This document shows positions 7,665 to 14,150 of a stretch of 64,000 nucleotides of DNA, piece after piece. Within the stretch, counting starts at the first letter, position 1. Every line of letters begins with the position of its first letter. A program made the translations under genes and the position numbers. The stretch lies in IMG/VR virus record IMGVR_UViG_3300039183_000005, positions 1-64,000 of that record; one strand, 5' to 3'. Below the pieces are notes generated by a model. The model was not told where the DNA came from, did not search any database, and saw only the letters and a program-made list of their open reading frames with translations. The stretch is from a virus.

Positions 7665-7879
7665 ATATCGAAAGCACGATTTTTGATTATATCGAGGCCG
7701 AAATTGCGATATATTTTTTGGTGTATTTCTTCATCGTATGTCATTACTATCATAGAAATGAATAGTGTATCCTGGAAATAGGTACTTTTGAGTATCCAAT
7801 TTTTGGGAGAATGAGCCCAAAGTAAATTCTCAAATAATTGTATTAATTCTGGTTTGAACGATTTAGTCATTTTCATCAC
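7613..7879 (-). CDS. Hypothetical protein, 88 aa
   Basis: Begins about 34 bases downstream of a leftward GTGTATAAT motif (7913-7921). The product is an alpha/beta peptide with an aromatic core (ELIQLFENLLWAHSPKNW) and no known motif. It could start at the second ATG. Function unknown. Confidence 0.5.
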   Translation of the reverse strand: MMKMTKSFKPELIQLFENLLWAHSPKNWILKSTYFQDTLFISMIVMTYDEEIHQKIYRNFGLDIIKNRAFDIWGFATDCVDEMKTEIN

Positions 7880-7912
7880 GTTTATCCGTTCAAATTATAA
7901 ACTCTCACAATT

Positions 7913-7921
7913 ATTATACAC
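7913..7921 (-). promoter_or_regulatory. Leftward promoter motif GTGTATAAT
   Basis: Read on the minus strand this is GTGTATAATAATTGTGAG, the same motif as at many plus-strand gene clusters. It lies in the gap between the genes starting at 8510 and 7879 and would drive the last two genes of the leftward block. Confidence 0.5.
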
Positions 7922-7937
7922 AAAAATATTGATATAA

Positions 7938-8510
7938 TTATCTATCGTCACCTTCCCCATTTAGAGTCCCCCTCTGTTTGCGTCCAGCAAGTTTTTCTAT
8001 ATTGGCGATATAAATATCTTTTAATGTAAAACCACATCTACAAGCAATTTCTTCGATACAAACAATTATATGGGATAAATGCAATGGCAGACCAATAAAT
8101 CTACTACTTTCATTTATACGACTATCATAATTATAATACCATGTCTCTAGTAACTCGGCGACAGCGGTGGCATGTTTGTTCATATGAAAGACAAGTTGTG
8201 GAAGCATGAGTTTACGAATCGTGTGTGTTATGTGGGCTCCCCTCATTTTATGCATCATATCCAAATCTAAATTTGTATCACAGCAGATATTTGCTAAATA
8301 CCAACAACAATCTCCTAGTTCATTGGCGATAGAGATTATTCGATTTTGAGACATATTTCCGCTGTCATCACGAATTAGTTTTTTTATTTTTTCGGCAACT
8401 TCGCCGCATTCTCCTATGAGACCAAGAGCTGGATATATCATTTGAGTGTTTTCTATATTTAGATAAATTGCTGTACTGCGTGCCTTTTTTTGGTATTTAG
8501 TCAAATTCAT
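7938..8510 (-). CDS. mazG: MazG-like nucleotide pyrophosphohydrolase
   Basis: The 190-residue protein has the MazG helices GECGEVAEKIKK (~residues 33-44) and NELGDCCWYLANICCDTNLD (~63-82), carrying the acidic metal ligands. The C-terminal motif NIEKLAGRKQRG and the ending GEGDDR are typical of phage MazG-like proteins. A 70-residue segment separates the two parts, longer than in minimal MazG. It would hydrolyse NTPs or dNTPs to monophosphates, or deplete an alarmone; the substrate is unknown. Its start overlaps the ClpP-like stop by one base. Confidence 0.8.
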   Translation of the reverse strand: MNLTKYQKKARSTAIYLNIENTQMIYPALGLIGECGEVAEKIKKLIRDDSGNMSQNRIISIANELGDCCWYLANICCDTNLDLDMMHKMRGAHITHTIRKLMLPQLVFHMNKHATAVAELLETWYYNYDSRINESSRFIGLPLHLSHIIVCIEEIACRCGFTLKDIYIANIEKLAGRKQRGTLNGEGDDR

Positions 8511-9223
8511 TATTCAGCTTCGCCTTCTTTTTCTTCATCTACTTCATGTTTTCCCAATTTCATTTTGGGTTGCCATTTGGCATTTTGTGTATCGGTGGCA
8601 TAATAGCGATATGGATCATCAATAGTTTCTAAAACCCAATCAGCTAATCCATGATTGACAGCTTCTTCTGATGTAAAAATAGTATCATGTGAACATAATT
8701 CTTCTATTCTCTGAAGTGTTATGCGCGGCTTAGCTGATTTCATTCTGCTAAGATAAATTTCATACATTCGTTTGCGAGTTTTGGTGGTTTCTTTTGCCCA
8801 TGCTTCAACGGCTTTGCAGGTACCACTGAGACCTTCAAATCCATCATGTATCATAAAGGTACAATGTGGAGCAACAATACGAGAATCGCATCCTTGAATG
8901 ATAATTGATCCCATACTCATTGCATGGCCCCAACATATACCATAGATATGTGATCTAGACGCCCTTATAGCATCATACATTGCCATTCCGTGGTACCAGT
9001 CTCCACCAAGATTATTCATATGTACAATTATTGGATGAGAAGATATTAAATTTAAATGGATTATTGCTTTGATAAAAAATTCAGACATTTGACAATCTGT
9101 GCCAGACTCACCCATTCCACTTGCAGTTTCCGCATCATGTGACCCCACATATATGATTCTTTTTGGTGATAAATATGAATAATCGAACCATCTGTCTATA
9201 TCCTCTTTTATATAATTTGCCAT
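8510..9223 (-). CDS. ClpP-like serine protease
   Basis: The 237-residue protein has the ClpP fold: HMNNLGGDWYHGMAMYDAI, then the nucleophile motif GHAMSMGSII (Ser at the usual ClpP position) and the His motif CTFMIHDGFEGLSG. A C-terminal acidic tail of about 35 residues is extra. It sits in the leftward operon with MazG-like and methyltransferase genes, far from the head genes, which have their own protease-scaffold. It may therefore act on host or phage proteins in the cell rather than in the prohead. No Clp ATPase is in the window. Confidence 0.85.
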   Translation of the reverse strand: MANYIKEDIDRWFDYSYLSPKRIIYVGSHDAETASGMGESGTDCQMSEFFIKAIIHLNLISSHPIIVHMNNLGGDWYHGMAMYDAIRASRSHIYGICWGHAMSMGSIIIQGCDSRIVAPHCTFMIHDGFEGLSGTCKAVEAWAKETTKTRKRMYEIYLSRMKSAKPRITLQRIEELCSHDTIFTSEEAVNHGLADWVLETIDDPYRYYATDTQNAKWQPKMKLGKHEVDEEKEGEAE

Positions 9224-9240
9224 TATTTATGCGCCATTTG

Positions 9241-9594
9241 TTATATATTAGTTTTTTTTAAGATAAATTGTCTGATCTTTTTAATAATTATTCTGTAATG
9301 TTCATAATAGAGTTCGATAAAGTCTCCACGAATCCATGGATATCCGTCCATTATTTCTGGCTGACTACGAATGAGATTGGTTAAATGTGGTAATTCTTTA
9401 CATAATTTATTTTGAATTTCTTTTTGATCATTATATATGTCAAAATCAAAAATTACTGGTTGCCCAGTGGTTCTTTTTATTCGACCAAGAAGACCATCTT
9501 TACTTTTGGTAGCTTTTACTCTGGATTTTTGTTCTCCAATGTTGATCAAATCTTTCCATTGTTCAAGTAATTCGAAAATTTTAGTTTTATTCAT
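9241..9594 (-). CDS. Hypothetical protein, 117 aa
   Basis: Overlaps the upstream gene start region by eight bases. The product is basic and helical, with a C-terminal KKIRQFILKKTN. No family recognised. Probably co-expressed with the neighbouring methyltransferase and ClpP-like protein. Confidence 0.55.
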   Translation of the reverse strand: MNKTKIFELLEQWKDLINIGEQKSRVKATKSKDGLLGRIKRTTGQPVIFDFDIYNDQKEIQNKLCKELPHLTNLIRSQPEIMDGYPWIRGDFIELYYEHYRIIIKKIRQFILKKTNI

Positions 9595-9898
9595 TAGAAT
9601 TTTCCATTCCTGTTTTATATATTGCTGGAATTATCCACGACGGATGGTTTATTGTTGTTTCGATTTTACAATTACATTGTTCCAACATAGCGTTGGCACT
9701 AGCCATCATAGCGATTGCTATTATAATTTTATTTTCTGGAACAGATGCCAATTTATCGTTTAACATAGCGGCAATACCAACGGTATTAACTAGTTCAAGC
9801 ATAACTTCTGGAGATAATTCCAGAATCATTTTAAATGTATTTGGTTCAACCGACAGTGGTATTGTTGTCATTTTTTTATCGCGATCTTTTTTAGTCAT
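9587..9898 (-). CDS. Hypothetical protein, 103 aa
   Basis: Overlaps the methyltransferase stop as ATGA. It has a central hydrophobic helix (IIIAIAMMASANAML) flanked by acidic segments, so it may be membrane-associated or a helical bundle. No known family recognised. Confidence 0.55.
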   Translation of the reverse strand: MTKKDRDKKMTTIPLSVEPNTFKMILELSPEVMLELVNTVGIAAMLNDKLASVPENKIIIAIAMMASANAMLEQCNCKIETTINHPSWIIPAIYKTGMENSNE

Positions 9899-10617
9899 AA
9901 ATTAAGATTTTCACTGAGTTTTTGGATACACGTAGTACTAATATCTATGCCTATAAAATTTCGGTTAGTGGCTATGGCGGCAAAAGCAGATGTCCCACTT
10001 CCGAAACATATATCTAAAACCGTTCCATTTTCAGGGCAGTGTCCGAGGATAATACGTTCTATTAATTTTTGATTGATTTGATTTGGGAACCATTTTCTTT
10101 TTTCTTTAAAGTTTCCACAGATACGAGGGAATTCCCAAACGTTTTGCGGAATTTTACCATCACTTGCTGCCCTAGAATCGTTGTATTTGATCTGTCTGTC
10201 TGATGCAATCTTAATATTTTCTGGTATTATAAATGGCGAATTTAACCACATAATGGGGCGATAACATAAACTATATTTTTCGTGGATTGATTGATCCATT
10301 CCAAAATTATAATGCCATAACAACCGTTGGATTAGTTTTATTCCAGTATTATGGACGGCATTTTCTACTTCTCGTGTCCATCGCTCATTGAATAGAAGAA
10401 ATACTGGACCATTTGTCAATGTTGACATTTTTTCTAACCAAATATTTATATTAGTTTCATACTCAAAATCTGGTATATTATCTTTGTAATCTGGATATTT
10501 TTGATTAAGGTTGTCCGGAATATCGGCTATAATTAAATCAATTTTTCCAATTTTTGATTTTGGTATATCTTCAAATTTGCCGTGTATTAATTTAATTTTT
10601 ATTGAATTTTTATCCAT
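9895..10617 (-). CDS. Beta-class DNA methyltransferase (N4-C/N6-A type)
   Basis: Motif IV (IDLIIADIPDN, near residue 30) precedes motif I (VLDICFGSGTSAFAA, near residue 210), the order of beta-class amino-methyltransferases. The final GIDIST region fits motif II. The catalytic tetrapeptide is DIPD instead of DPPY, so activity is uncertain, although DPPD-like variants exist in phages. I prefer ATG 10617 because it overlaps the upstream small gene by ATGGATAA; ATG 10644 lacks a ribosome site. It may protect phage DNA from restriction. Confidence 0.8.
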   Translation of the reverse strand: MDKNSIKIKLIHGKFEDIPKSKIGKIDLIIADIPDNLNQKYPDYKDNIPDFEYETNINIWLEKMSTLTNGPVFLLFNERWTREVENAVHNTGIKLIQRLLWHYNFGMDQSIHEKYSLCYRPIMWLNSPFIIPENIKIASDRQIKYNDSRAASDGKIPQNVWEFPRICGNFKEKRKWFPNQINQKLIERIILGHCPENGTVLDICFGSGTSAFAAIATNRNFIGIDISTTCIQKLSENLNL

Positions 10618-10762
10618 CGTTACAACAACCATTCCAATATTCATAATACATATTAAAATTTTCTATCCAAGTTTCGTCGCAGAATGTCTCACAGATATAA
10701 TCCCATGTACATTCATCAAAACAATCACAATTATTATCATTCGGAGAACTATTAATTAACAT
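10610..10762 (-). CDS. Small acidic Cys-rich protein (50 aa)
   Basis: A 50-residue frame with seven cysteines (CDCFDEC, ICETFC, GCC) and many acidic and aromatic residues. It ends in an ATGGATAA overlap with the methyltransferase start, which supports translation. No ribosome site stands out. It could bind metal or be disulfide-rich. Function unknown. Confidence 0.45.
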   Translation of the reverse strand: MLINSSPNDNNCDCFDECTWDYICETFCDETWIENFNMYYEYWNGCCNDG

Positions 10763-10773
10763 TTTGTATATTT

Positions 10774-11058
10774 CTAGTCTAGTTTGACTATTCGTTTATT
10801 AGAGTGTCTTTTGGGTTTGGGTTGTGGATCGCCGTTTGGACGTTTCATCCGTATATTTATAGCATTCCATGCATTTTCGAAATCGGGTGGAGTACCGTGT
10901 GTGTCTTTTGGTATTCCATATTTTCTGAAATTGTCACAAGCTTTTTTGGCGAGTATCTCTGTTTTATATTCTCCGATTTTATCACCAGTATTAATATCAA
11001 TCACAGCCCATTGATGGACATATGGTAAAGTATTTTTTCTGACCACAAACCTTTCCAC
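10774..11058 (-). CDS. Hypothetical protein, 90-94 aa
   Basis: First gene of the leftward operon. It opens with GTG at 11058 or GTG at 11046; the second has GGAAAGG just upstream. The motif ACGTATAAT (11064-11072) is so close that the transcript leader would be very short. The product has a tyrosine/basic N-terminal domain (HQWAVIDINTGDKIGEYKTE) and a Pro/Lys/Arg-rich tail, possibly DNA-binding. No family recognised. Confidence 0.5.
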   Translation of the reverse strand: MERFVVRKNTLPYVHQWAVIDINTGDKIGEYKTEILAKKACDNFRKYGIPKDTHGTPPDFENAWNAINIRMKRPNGDPQPKPKRHSNKRIVKLD

Positions 11059-11063
11059 ACTCT

Positions 11064-11072
11064 ATTATACGT
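11064..11072 (-). promoter_or_regulatory. Leftward promoter motif ACGTATAAT
   Basis: On the minus strand this reads ACGTATAATAGAG, matching the motif at 275, 25684, 37478 and 40671. It is the leftward half of a divergent control region (11059-11200) that separates the two operons. Confidence 0.5.
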
Positions 11073-11175
11073 ACGATCCATCGTTTTGTTCGAAAAAAAA
11101 TAAAAAAGTTTGAGCGCTTTTGTTCAAAATGTACTCTCTATATATATGGAGGGGGATTTTTATCGGACGTTAGTT

Positions 11176-11184
11176 GTGTATAAT
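11176..11184 (+). promoter_or_regulatory. Rightward promoter motif GTGTATAAT
   Basis: Lies 17 bases before the ATG at 11201, which is the gene just ahead of the sigma-like gene. Together with the leftward motif at 11064 it makes a divergent promoter pair. Between them lies an A/T-rich tract with a TTTGA...TCAAA dyad that could be an operator. Confidence 0.5.
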
Positions 11185-11200
11185 TTTGAGGGTGGTAAAA

Positions 11201-11380
11201 ATGAGTGACAAGAAAACTAAGGTAGAATGTCGATTATTGACTCGCGGGACAAACAAAGTGAATGAAAAGGTAATTGATGATCTCAAAGTTCCCGATCCAG
11301 AATCTACAGAAGGTATGCGAGTACTCCAAGAGGAAATGGAAAAGGAATTAGAGAATGGATATAAGCGAAAAGATTCTTAA
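11201..11380 (+). CDS. Small charged hypothetical protein (59 aa)
   Basis: ATG 11201 follows GAGGGTGG. An upstream ATG at 11174 overlaps the promoter motif and is unlikely. The product is strongly charged (Lys/Glu-rich) with no motif. It overlaps the sigma-like gene by 26 bases. It could be a regulator or co-factor of that protein; this is position-based inference only. Confidence 0.5.
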   Translation: MSDKKTKVECRLLTRGTNKVNEKVIDDLKVPDPESTEGMRVLQEEMEKELENGYKRKDS

Positions 11381-11900
11381 CGATGCATATCCGATAATAG
11401 AAAGACTTGCAAAATCGCGAAGTGCTAATGGCGCGTTTGCATATTATGAAAATAATGATGTTTATCAGGAAGTATGGGCAATGTGTCTTGATGCACTCGA
11501 AAGATATGATTCTGCCGTAGGTCCGATTGAAAATTATTTAGTTAGACATGTTACCAATCGTCTTAAAAATCTAAAGCGTGATAATTATTTTAGACCTGGA
11601 TTTGACATCCCTAGTTCTGGTCTGGCGAAAACAAGGATGAATTTGGTCAATGCTCTGCCACTTAGTGTAGGAGACATAGCAGAACGAGGTATTCTTATCG
11701 GGTCGACTACAATGAACATTAATCCAATTGATCATATTTTATGCGAAGAAACACTGGATTATATCAGAGAATATTTGCCAGAACATTTGAGTGATTCATT
11801 TGAGGATTTAATTAGTAATAATCGTATTCGCAATACAATTGTAGAAGAAATACGTCAGAGTGTTGCCGAAATTCTAAATGAGAGATCAGATAATGCCTAA
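11355..11900 (+). CDS. Sigma-70 region 2-like protein, candidate phage sigma factor
   Basis: The 181-residue product has a segment around residues 35-80 (DVYQEVWAMCLDALERYD, then ENYLVRHVTNRLKNLKR). It resembles sigma-70 region 2.1-2.2, the core-polymerase binding helix, as in short late-gene sigma factors such as T4 gp55. No clear region 4 is visible, although the C-terminal 40 residues are helical. It sits at the head of the rightward virion operon behind its own YGTATAA motif, so it could direct transcription from that motif. Alternative: an unrelated helical regulator. Confidence 0.55.
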   Translation: MDISEKILNDAYPIIERLAKSRSANGAFAYYENNDVYQEVWAMCLDALERYDSAVGPIENYLVRHVTNRLKNLKRDNYFRPGFDIPSSGLAKTRMNLVNALPLSVGDIAERGILIGSTTMNINPIDHILCEETLDYIREYLPEHLSDSFEDLISNNRIRNTIVEEIRQSVAEILNERSDNA

Positions 11901-12804
11901 AATAAAAGGTAAGAGATTATCTTCTAATCCAAAAGCTTTGAAAATTCTTGCCGATTGTGTGAGGCAGGGTCTTTCTGATAAGAAAATTCAACAACGATTG
12001 GCCCAGGAATGTGGATATAAATGGACTTTAGATACCATTGGTAGGCGCAGAAGGGCTATGGGTGTTGTTAAGCAGTATGGCAAACAAATTGAAACAGATG
12101 TACTAGATGGTCCAATTTTAACAGTTCCACCACCAGGATTGTCAGATGTAGAAAAGGGACATTGGTTTCGAGATCAATTTAAGAAAACACATTTATATAA
12201 AACAATCAAGCGACAATTTGACCCAGAAGAAGTAGATATGTATATAGAAGATTTCGGTTTGTTATGTTGTCAATTTGAGGATATTGTTATAAGTGAATTT
12301 ATGCAAATTGATGATTTTCTTAAGCATCGAATTTTAGTTGATAGACAATTAATTCTATGTCGTTCGTTGCAGAGAGAAATAGCTGACCTACAAATGTGGT
12401 TTGTTTCTCATCCGAAACCAGAAGACGAGGACAAAGAAGCAACGCGATTTCGGATATCTCAACAAAGACAACTTGAAGATAAATATAGACATTTAAAAGC
12501 TATTAACGATCGCTACGATGCGTTAGTTAAAGAAAGACAAAAAATTTACAATAGTTTGGCTGCAACCAGGAAGGACAGACTTGATGAATTGCGCGGCGGA
12601 AAAGAAACATTTATGGAGTTGGTTAGTAGATTGCAGTATTCGCAAGACGAGAGAGAAAAGCAAGGACGTTTTGCTGAATTAACCAAGCTATCCGCCGAAG
12701 ACATAAAAAATGAATTTCGACATCCAGTAGAATTTCCAGATGGTAGCATTGATCCGATTATTATAGATTCAGAAACAGACTTTGCGGAGAACAATGATGA
12801 ATAA
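11893..12804 (+). CDS. HTH/coiled-coil protein, candidate small terminase
   Basis: ATG 11893 overlaps the previous stop as ATGCCTAA. The N-terminal 60 residues form a helix-turn-helix (DCVRQGLSDKKIQQRLAQE, then TIGRRRRAMG). The rest is long helices with heptad character (residues ~150-240) and an acidic tail. A DNA-binding N-terminus, an oligomerising coiled coil and a position upstream of the large terminase fit a small terminase subunit. However, it lies nearly 4 kb from that gene and I recognise no family match. Confidence 0.55.
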   Translation: MPKIKGKRLSSNPKALKILADCVRQGLSDKKIQQRLAQECGYKWTLDTIGRRRRAMGVVKQYGKQIETDVLDGPILTVPPPGLSDVEKGHWFRDQFKKTHLYKTIKRQFDPEEVDMYIEDFGLLCCQFEDIVISEFMQIDDFLKHRILVDRQLILCRSLQREIADLQMWFVSHPKPEDEDKEATRFRISQQRQLEDKYRHLKAINDRYDALVKERQKIYNSLAATRKDRLDELRGGKETFMELVSRLQYSQDEREKQGRFAELTKLSAEDIKNEFRHPVEFPDGSIDPIIIDSETDFAENNDE

Positions 12805-13906
12805 ATGTGCTTTGTATATACCACGTCCAGGTGGAACATCTAAAATGATACAAAGTGGTTATGTTGATGCACTACGACATTTAGGATGGAAAGTATATAT
12901 TGGTGATCCCAAAACAAAGCTGGGTTGCCGTAAGTTTATTGAGGAATATGGTGTACGACTAATTATGACTCATTCTAGATATGGGATGAGACAATTGCCT
13001 ATTGACGTAATTAACGCTAATCGGGTAGTTGTTTTTATAGAGGCTCTTCCTTTAAATGCGAACAATTTAACCATTGATGGTCCATACGAAATGGCGCACA
13101 GCGATGAACCAGATATTGTTAAGAATATTGAATCCGTTACGATGCACACCAGAATAGAGCCTCATCTGTGGACGAATTATATGTCTATTTGGGGTGAGAA
13201 TAATGTCAATATTTTACATCTCCCTGTCGCGGGGAACTTAGTTCGGGCTATTCCACCAACCTGCACCACCATGACTGACGTTGCTATGGTGGCCAATTTT
13301 TCACACAGACAAGGAATTATGCAACAAATGATAGAACCGCTATTTAAGAGACTTGATTTGTTGGGGCATTCATATCAGGCTTTTGGCGATGATATATGGG
13401 CTAGAGCAGGTTTACGCTATAATGGTCCACTTGATAGTGATGAAAACAGATTGGCCTATGTTTATGCGACGGCTCGCGTGTGTCCAAATGTACATACCGA
13501 ACAACAAGTTGGTCTTCAAGCCTGTGTTAATGAAAGATCATTTATGATTCCCCTGTGCGGTGGTGTGCAAGTATCTGACAATCCACTTGTATCAAAATAT
13601 TTGGGCAAGCATTGTGTCGTTGCTACTAGTGTAACAGATTTTATAAATAAAGTTATTAGCTTAGTCGAGGATCAGCCACAGCGTTTTGAAAAAATCCGGG
13701 CGAACGTTGAATATGTTGCTAATAACCATACATATTTTAATCGATTGGCGGACTTATTTAGGGCAGCCGGGCTACACGACCAGGCAGATTATGTAGTTGA
13801 CGAAGGACAGCGAGCAGCAGTTAGGCATTGCTGGGAAATCGATGCTAGATTAAGTGCTGAAGAAAGAGGGGTACCATATGAGTCGAACGTCATCGGAACA
13901 ACGTAG
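12797..13906 (+). CDS. Glycosyltransferase (CgeB/GT1-like)
   Basis: The 369-residue protein has a Rossmann N-terminal half (LYIPRPGGTSKMIQSGYVDAL) and a C-terminal GT-B-like half. In the latter, YNGPLDSDENRLAYVYATARV, CPNVHTEQQVGLQACVNERS and the Gly-rich IPLCGGVQVSD mark the donor-binding region, as in CgeB/spore-maturation-type glycosyltransferases. ATG 12797 overlaps the upstream stop as ATGAATAA and follows GGAGA. It lies beside a GDP-mannose dehydratase gene, so a deoxysugar transfer to phage or host surface is plausible. Confidence 0.75.
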   Translation: MNKCALYIPRPGGTSKMIQSGYVDALRHLGWKVYIGDPKTKLGCRKFIEEYGVRLIMTHSRYGMRQLPIDVINANRVVVFIEALPLNANNLTIDGPYEMAHSDEPDIVKNIESVTMHTRIEPHLWTNYMSIWGENNVNILHLPVAGNLVRAIPPTCTTMTDVAMVANFSHRQGIMQQMIEPLFKRLDLLGHSYQAFGDDIWARAGLRYNGPLDSDENRLAYVYATARVCPNVHTEQQVGLQACVNERSFMIPLCGGVQVSDNPLVSKYLGKHCVVATSVTDFINKVISLVEDQPQRFEKIRANVEYVANNHTYFNRLADLFRAAGLHDQADYVVDEGQRAAVRHCWEIDARLSAEERGVPYESNVIGTT

Positions 13907-14150
13907 TTTAGGTAGACGAATCAATGGTATAACCATGCCGATTACATGCAAACGTACTAGATGGTGTCGGAACTGGCCATGTATGTGTGGAAGTGGGTTA
14001 AAGTATAAGAATTGTTGTCTGAAGGAAATACAGTCCTTAACAGAATCGGATGGTAATGCCAATGTTACTAAATTACCAGAAGATATTCAAAAAATGATTG
14101 ATACTCATCGCGAGGCAGAAAAAACTGGAGGCAAGAAAGAAAATGGATAA
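13878..14150 (+). CDS. SEC-C motif protein (90 aa)
   Basis: ATG 13878 follows GAGGGG and lies within the end of the glycosyltransferase gene. The motif WPCMCGSGLKYKNCCL is the SEC-C zinc motif of SecA C-termini and related small proteins. The flanks are basic before it and helical after it. SEC-C modules usually mediate protein interactions. The partner here is unknown. Confidence 0.75.
   Translation: MSRTSSEQRSLGRRINGITMPITCKRTRWCRNWPCMCGSGLKYKNCCLKEIQSLTESDGNANVTKLPEDIQKMIDTHREAEKTGGKKENG

Noticed and set aside
7440-7781. Plus-strand frames opposite the HNH and adjacent leftward genes
   Set aside because: Hydrophobic shadow frames without ribosome sites; the minus-strand genes have clear zinc motifs and a promoter.
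8510-9223. ClpP-like protein as the prohead protease
   Set aside because: It is on the other strand, far from the head genes, which include their own protease-scaffold candidate; not excluded but not favoured.
11174-11200. Upstream ATG extension of the 59-residue gene
   Set aside because: The extension overlaps the promoter motif and lacks a ribosome site, while ATG 11201 has GAGGGTGG.
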